Below, piece after piece: positions 19,196 to 23,473 of a stretch of DNA of 23,473 bases. Position 1 is the first letter of the stretch. Each line of letters opens with the position of its first letter. The stretch spans positions 1-23,473 of the forward strand of contig CAJUSE010000029.1 of NCBI GenBank assembly GCA_910588975.1, given 5' to 3'. This DNA comes from an uncultured Oscillospiraceae bacterium. GTDB lineage: Bacteria; Bacillota; Clostridia; Oscillospirales; Oscillospiraceae. Under the pieces are notes generated by a model. The model was given only the letters and a program-made list of their open reading frames with translations, was not told the origin of the DNA and did not search any database. The translations under genes were made by a program, and so were the position numbers.

Positions 19196-21328
19196 ATGGC
19201 TGAACAGGAATTGCAGGACTTACAGGACCTGCCGGAGCTGGAGCAGTCCCGACGCCCCCGCATCCTCATTGCCGACGACTCCGAGTTCAACCGGGAGTAT
19301 TTGAAGGCCATTCTGGAGGACGACTACGACATTTCCGAGGTCGCCGACGGTCCCCAGGCCATTGAGATGATGGAGCAGGAGGGAACCGCCATCTCCCTGC
19401 TGCTTCTGGACATCCACATGGTGACCATGGACGGCTTCGAGGTGCTGGCCACCATGAACGACCGGGGGTGGATTAAGGAGATCCCCGTCATCATCATCTC
19501 CTCCGATGTGGATGCCGGCTCCATTGAGCGGGCCTACAACCTGGGGGCCACCGACTACTTCAGCCGGGACTCGGACATGTCGGTGCTCCAGCACCGGGCC
19601 GCCAACACCATCCTGCTCTATGCCAAGCAGCGGCAGCTGACCACCATGGTGGCCGAACAGGTCCGGGAGACCGCCAAGCAGAGCGAGATGATGATCGACA
19701 TCCTCTCCCACATCGTGGAGTTCCGAAACGGCGAGAGCGGCCTGCACGTCCTCCACATCCGCAAGCTCACCGAGCTGCTGCTCCACCGGCTCATCACCAA
19801 AACAGACCGCTACGGTCTGGACCGGAAGCAGGTGGCCCTCATCGCCACCGCCTCCGCCCTTCACGACATCGGCAAGATCTCCATCCCCGGCGCCATCCTC
19901 AACAAGCCCGGCAAGCTTACCGAGGAGGAGTTCGCCATTATGAAGACCCACTCCATGATGGGGGCCACCATTCTGGACGGCCTGGCCTTCCACCGCAACG
20001 AGCCGCTGGTGAAGGTGGCCTACGACATCTGCCGCTGGCACCACGAGCGCTATGACGGCAAGGGCTACCCCGACGGGCTGGTGGGGGATGACATCCCCAT
20101 CTCGGCCCAGGTGGTCTCCCTGGCCGACGTCTACGACGCCCTCACCAGTGAGCGGGTCTATAAAAAGGCATTCTCCCACGAGAAGGCCGTCCAGATGATC
20201 TGCAACGGAGAGTCCGGCTCCTTCTCCCCCCTGCTCATCGAATGTCTGCTGGAGTGCAGCAACGAGATCAAGCGCCTGTTTCACACCGCCCCCGCAGCTT
20301 CGGAGGAGAGCCAGACCCGGCTTCAGGGCGTGGCCGACGAGATGCTCCGCCGGGAGGAGGCCACCACCGGCAAGACCGGCCAGCTGCTGAAGCAGGAGCG
20401 CATCAAGCGCCAGACCCTGTCCAGCATGATCAGCGAGATCCAGTTTGAGTACACCGTGGATCCCGGCTCTCTCACCCTGTCGGACAACGGCGCCCAGTAC
20501 CTGAACCTGCCCCAGGTCATTCCCGCCCCCATGACCAATGACAAGGTGGTGCCCATGCTCCGCCAGGAGGGGCTTGTGGGTCTACGGGATGCCATCCACG
20601 CCCTTCAGCCCGGGGACACCGACGTGGACTACACCTGCCAGCTCACCATCCAGGGCCGGGAGCTGTGGGTCCGCTTCACCTGCAAGGTGCTCTGGGGCGG
20701 GGAGGATGCCCTGCGCTACCAGGGGGTCATCGGTAAGCTGGTGGACATCAGCGACACCAAGACCAGGCTGGACACCCTGGAGCAGCTGGCCTCCCACGAC
20801 CCGCTGACCAACCTGCCCAACCGCCGCCGGGCCCAAGCCCAGGCCGTGGAGCTGCTGACAGGGATGCCGGACAAGTCCTTCACCCTGGCCGTGCTGGACC
20901 TGGACAAATTCAAGGAGGCCAACGACACCTACGGCCACCAGTTCGGGGACTGGGTGCTCACCGAGGCCGCCCAGCGGCTGCAGAAGGTTGCCGACCCAGA
21001 CACCATCGTGGCCCGCATCGGTGGGGACGAGTTTTTGGTCTTTACCGGCCGGGAGAGCGAAAAGGGCGAGGATCTGGAGCTGCTCCAGTCCATGGTCACG
21101 GTCTTGCAGGAGCCCTTTGACTCGGCCCAGCTCTCTGTGAGCATCGGCGTGGCCCGGACCCGGGACCTGGGCCGGGACTACACCTCCCTGTTCCGGGCTG
21201 CCGACCAGGCTCTGTATACGGTCAAGCGCTCGGCCCGGGGCACCCTTCAGCTCTATGACACCTCCATGAAGGACGTCTTCCCCGACCCCACCACCCCCAT
21301 GGATCAGATGGAGCCGGCCAAATCGTAA
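19196..21328 (+). CDS. Cyclic-di-GMP signalling protein: REC, HD-GYP and GGDEF domains
   Basis: 710 residues, cytoplasmic, with AGAGGTG nine bases before the start. A response-regulator receiver domain (about 20-145) has the acidic pair Asp27/Asp28 and phospho-acceptor Asp72 in LLLDIHM; the usual Lys-Pro after GATDY is Arg124-Asp125 here. An HD-GYP phosphodiesterase domain follows (about 165-360) with HDIGK (223-227) and WHHERYDGKGYPDG (281-294), all metal-ligand motifs present. Residues 400-525 look PAS-like. The C-terminal GGDEF cyclase domain (about 530-690) has DLDKFK (568-573) and an intact GGDEF (609-613) but no RxxD inhibitory site before it. It may therefore both make and break c-di-GMP under phosphorylation control. 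No histidine kinase is adjacent. Confidence 0.95.
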   Translation: MAEQELQDLQDLPELEQSRRPRILIADDSEFNREYLKAILEDDYDISEVADGPQAIEMMEQEGTAISLLLLDIHMVTMDGFEVLATMNDRGWIKEIPVIIISSDVDAGSIERAYNLGATDYFSRDSDMSVLQHRAANTILLYAKQRQLTTMVAEQVRETAKQSEMMIDILSHIVEFRNGESGLHVLHIRKLTELLLHRLITKTDRYGLDRKQVALIATASALHDIGKISIPGAILNKPGKLTEEEFAIMKTHSMMGATILDGLAFHRNEPLVKVAYDICRWHHERYDGKGYPDGLVGDDIPISAQVVSLADVYDALTSERVYKKAFSHEKAVQMICNGESGSFSPLLIECLLECSNEIKRLFHTAPAASEESQTRLQGVADEMLRREEATTGKTGQLLKQERIKRQTLSSMISEIQFEYTVDPGSLTLSDNGAQYLNLPQVIPAPMTNDKVVPMLRQEGLVGLRDAIHALQPGDTDVDYTCQLTIQGRELWVRFTCKVLWGGEDALRYQGVIGKLVDISDTKTRLDTLEQLASHDPLTNLPNRRRAQAQAVELLTGMPDKSFTLAVLDLDKFKEANDTYGHQFGDWVLTEAAQRLQKVADPDTIVARIGGDEFLVFTGRESEKGEDLELLQSMVTVLQEPFDSAQLSVSIGVARTRDLGRDYTSLFRAADQALYTVKRSARGTLQLYDTSMKDVFPDPTTPMDQMEPAKS

Positions 21329-21341
21329 CACTACATAAAGA

Positions 21342-21375
21342 GGACCGCCGTTGAGATAGCGGCGGTCCCCTTTTT
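21342..21375 (+). terminator. Intrinsic terminator of the c-di-GMP operon
   Basis: GGACCGCCG (21342-21350) and CGGCGGTCC (21360-21368) form a 9-bp stem with a nine-base loop, followed by CC and five T. Leftward the flank reads TCTTTATG, so it may also serve the convergent sortase gene. Confidence 0.88.
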
Positions 21376-21406
21376 ATGCTTTTATCCGAATTGGGGCGTC
21401 CCTTTC

Positions 21407-22270
21407 TCACTCAATGGCGGCCAGGACGCCCAGCACCACCCAGCGGTTGGCGTGGCCGTTGCCGGTGCAGGTGGACAGGGTGACGATCTGGTTGGCCGAG
21501 GTGGGCTGGATGGGAGTGGCGATGACCGAGCTCTCCAGGGCCAGGTTGATGACGGTCTCCTTCCCCTTGTCGCTGGACACCCCCAGCCGGTAGACGGCGC
21601 TGTCTACCGGGGCCTCATAGGCGGCGAAAATGTCGTAGCGCCGGGTGCCGGCGGCGTCGGTGATGTAAAAGCTGGGGTGGAGGTCGGCAAAATCCTGGTC
21701 GGCATAGGCGTGGAGCTGGCCGAACATGGACTGGTTGCTGACCCGGTGCCCATAAATGATGGTGTTGAAGTCACTGAAATCCCGGCTGCACTGGCACTCC
21801 ATGAAGATGGAGCCCACCGAGTTGCGGCTCCCCTTCCAGGTGTGGTCAAGGTAATAGCTGTTGTCCTCCCCCTGGAGAAGGGGGTAAGAGATGCGGGTGC
21901 CCGGCACCAAGATCCAGCCCAGCACATCCTCGTTCACCTCCTGCAAAGCGGCAAAGTCCATGCTCTGGAGGGCCTGGGCGTAGGGGTCGGGAGTGGGCTG
22001 GGGGGTGGGCTCCGGCTGGGCTGGGGCCGTACTGTCCGGGTCGGCTTCCGCCGTGGGGGCGGCCGTGGGCTGGGGCCGAAGGGTGGGCTGAGGCAGGTCG
22101 CCGAGGTCGGGTATGCCGGCCATCACCTCGGCCTCGCCATAGTCCTCGTCCCCCTGGCGGTAGTCCCAGAGCTTGAAGCCCAGCACCCCAAGGCTCACCG
22201 CCAGAGCCAGGGCCAGCAGGGCGGTGAACAGGGTGCGGAGGGTAACTTGTTTTTTTGACGGTCCTGCCAT
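21407..22270 (-). CDS. srtB: Class B sortase
   Basis: 287 residues. A basic N-terminus and a single membrane anchor (about 10-32) are followed by an extracellular Pro/Thr/Ala-rich linker (60-96) and the sortase beta barrel. The catalytic triad is complete: His175 in IIYGHR, Cys268 in TLSTCTGNG and Arg276 in HANRWVV. NSYYLDHTWKGSRNSVGSIF (137-156) is the class B signature. Sortases join secreted proteins to the cell wall or to pilin lysines at a C-terminal sorting motif. No sorting-signal protein is encoded in this window, so the substrate lies elsewhere. AAGGGAG lies seven bases before the start; the preceding hypothetical gene is 12 bases upstream, which suggests an operon. Confidence 0.94.
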   Translation of the reverse strand: MAGPSKKQVTLRTLFTALLALALAVSLGVLGFKLWDYRQGDEDYGEAEVMAGIPDLGDLPQPTLRPQPTAAPTAEADPDSTAPAQPEPTPQPTPDPYAQALQSMDFAALQEVNEDVLGWILVPGTRISYPLLQGEDNSYYLDHTWKGSRNSVGSIFMECQCSRDFSDFNTIIYGHRVSNQSMFGQLHAYADQDFADLHPSFYITDAAGTRRYDIFAAYEAPVDSAVYRLGVSSDKGKETVINLALESSVIATPIQPTSANQIVTLSTCTGNGHANRWVVLGVLAAIE

Positions 22271-22282
22271 ATGCGCTCTCCC

Positions 22283-22684
22283 TTATCGACCGCTGAGGGC
22301 GCTGTCCATAAGGAAGATCAGCTCCAGCACACTGCGGAAGCTCTCCTCCCGGCTGCCCTCCAGCCAGGTCACCGACCCCTGCCAGCTGGCGTTCTGCCGA
22401 AAGAGAATGCGCACGGCAAAGGTGGCCAGCTTGCCCTCCTGGGTGGTCACGCCGGGGACATCCTTGGCCCGCTCGCTGTTGCTGGTGCCAAAGGCCCGCA
22501 CCGCCGTAAAGGACTGGGGCAGGCGCATTTCATTGAACATATCGTCCATCTTCAGAAGCATCTGGGTCAGGCTCTCAAAGCTCTCCCCCTCGCAATAGGG
22601 GTTGTAAAAGCGCCCGGAAAACGACTTTTTTTCATATCCGTCCACACAGATGACGGTGGTGCGAAATTCATTTCCCTTTTCCAC
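22283..22684 (-). CDS. Conserved hypothetical protein in front of the sortase
   Basis: 133 residues from a GTG start at 22684, supported by AAGGAGG eight bases upstream. Not assigned to a named family. The C-terminal part (ATFAVRILFRQNASWQGSVT, then WLEGSREESFRSVLELIFLM) is reminiscent of uncharacterised clostridial proteins. Mixed strand and helix, no membrane segment or signal peptide, so it is likely cytoplasmic. It lies 12 bases before the sortase gene on the same strand and shares its promoter, but a functional link is not shown. Confidence 0.75.
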   Translation of the reverse strand: MEKGNEFRTTVICVDGYEKKSFSGRFYNPYCEGESFESLTQMLLKMDDMFNEMRLPQSFTAVRAFGTSNSERAKDVPGVTTQEGKLATFAVRILFRQNASWQGSVTWLEGSREESFRSVLELIFLMDSALSGR

Positions 22685-22718
22685 AGGCCCGGCCTCCTTT
22701 TTTCGAATTTTCGGGGAC

Positions 22719-22752
22719 AGTATATCATATCCCGGTTACAAAACCGGTTACA
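22719..22752 (-). promoter_or_regulatory. Promoter with tandem direct repeat in the -35 region
   Basis: On the minus strand TATACT (22724-22719) with a TGA extension forms the -10 box. Two exact copies of TGTAACCGG (22752-22744 and 22740-22732), 12 bases apart, occupy the -35 region, where no good -35 box is seen. This layout suggests a regulator binding site, activator or repressor. Confidence 0.5.
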
Positions 22753-22789
22753 TTTTCCCTTTTTTCTTACAGTGGGCAAAATTTTTCTC

Positions 22790-23473
22790 TCAGCCCATCC
22801 TCCGGCGCAGCTGCTCGGGGTTGTCGGCGTATTCCAGGGCGGTCTCGGCGGTGATGAGCCCCTGCCGGAACAGCTCCAGAATGGACTGGTCCATGCTCAT
22901 CATCCCCTCCTCGCCCCCCCGGGCGATGGCGTCCTCGATCTGGTGGGTCTTGGACTCCCGGATGAGGGAGCGGATGGCGCTGTTCATGTTCATGATCTCA
23001 TAGGCAGGCACCCGCCCGCCATCCACCCCGGGCAGGAGCTGCTGGCTCACCACGGTGCGTAGGACCATGGCCAGCTGGACCCGGACCTGGCCCTGCTGAC
23101 CGGCGGGGAAGGAGTCCACAATGCGGTCGATGGTATTCACTGCCCCCTTGGTGTGAAGGGTGGCGATGAGCAGGTGGCCGGTCTCGGCGGCGGTCATGGC
23201 GGTACGGATGGTCTCGTGGTCCCGCATCTCCCCCAGCAAAATCACGTCGGGGGCCTGGCGCAGGCAGGAGCGCAGGGCGGAGAGGTAGTCTGCCGTGTCG
23301 ATGGCGATCTCCCGCTGGCTCACGATGGATTTCTGGTTGCGGTGGAGGAACTCGATGGGGTCCTCCAGGGTGATGATGTGGTCAGAGCGGGTGCGGTTGA
23401 TCCGGTCGATGATGCAGGCCTGGGTGGTGGACTTGCCGCTGCCCGCCGTGCCGGTGACCAGCACCATGCCGTG
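22790..23473 (-). CDS. pilT: Type IV pilus retraction ATPase PilT, C-terminal part
   Basis: The gene runs off the right edge; about 227 C-terminal residues are visible, starting within HGMVLVTG. The AAA-type secretion ATPase core is clear: Walker A GTAGSGKST, the Asp box TLEDPIEF, Walker B VILLGEMRD, and the His box TGHLLIATLHTKGAVNTIDR. The C-terminal PilT signature AIRSLIRESKTHQI is also present. PilT is a hexamer at the inner face of the membrane that depolymerises pili for twitching. The N-terminal third is outside the window, so completeness cannot be judged. The sortase-containing unit downstream has its own promoter. Confidence 0.93.
   Translation of the reverse strand, partial: HGMVLVTGTAGSGKSTTQACIIDRINRTRSDHIITLEDPIEFLHRNQKSIVSQREIAIDTADYLSALRSCLRQAPDVILLGEMRDHETIRTAMTAAETGHLLIATLHTKGAVNTIDRIVDSFPAGQQGQVRVQLAMVLRTVVSQQLLPGVDGGRVPAYEIMNMNSAIRSLIRESKTHQIEDAIARGGEEGMMSMDQSILELFRQGLITAETALEYADNPEQLRRRMG

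Overview
The window looks like a piece of a high-GC, spore-forming, Gram-positive anaerobe of the class Clostridia, most likely family Oscillospiraceae (Flavonifractor, Lawsonibacter or Intestinimonas type). The reasons are the spmA/spmB spore-maturation pair, an AbrB-type regulator, a class B sortase, a ywiB-like gene in front of argS, AAGGAGG-type ribosome binding sites, and very GC-rich coding DNA with nearly consensus TTGACA/TATAAT promoters. The genus is inferred from gene content and style only.

Left end (1-3100): an accessory region. It holds a small ribbon-helix-helix protein and an HNH endonuclease on the minus strand, separated by an extremely GC-rich block that is almost free of T on the plus strand. 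Next comes a more AT-rich gene for a beta-lactamase-fold serine hydrolase, with its own promoter, a palindrome at the predicted transcription start and a strong terminator. This looks like the edge of an integrated element plus a transferred cargo gene.

Aromatic amino acid block (3103-5325): aroF (DAHP synthase) and tyrA (prephenate dehydrogenase) are read leftwards as one unit. In front of aroF lies a complete apparent ribosome-mediated attenuator: promoter, a 21-codon leader peptide with five Tyr codons in a seven-codon run, a possible antiterminator stem, and a GC-rich terminator with seven T just before the aroF ribosome binding site. A REP-like hairpin separates aroF from tyrA. This is the most interesting system in the window.

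Middle (5350-14250): an IscR-like Rrf2 regulator is transcribed divergently from aroF. It is followed by a 21-bp degenerate tandem repeat, spmA-spmB, an AbrB-family regulator and a lipoprotein. Then comes a tightly overlapping minus-strand operon (Nudix CoA hydrolase, CAT-like acetyltransferase, tRNA methyltransferase, rsmI). A processive family 2 glycosyltransferase and a cytoplasmic-type N-acetylmuramoyl-L-alanine amidase follow.

Right part (14300-23473): argS with its upstream DUF1934 partner, a small membrane protein, murI and a GNAT acetyltransferase all run leftwards. A plus-strand pair then encodes a small acidic protein, whose ribosome binding site sits in a hairpin loop, and a REC-HD-GYP-GGDEF cyclic-di-GMP protein. 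The window ends with a class B sortase, a conserved hypothetical protein and the C-terminal part of a PilT ATPase that runs off the edge.

No tRNA, rRNA, CRISPR array, transposase or integrase was recognised. Function calls rest on motifs read by eye, without database searches.
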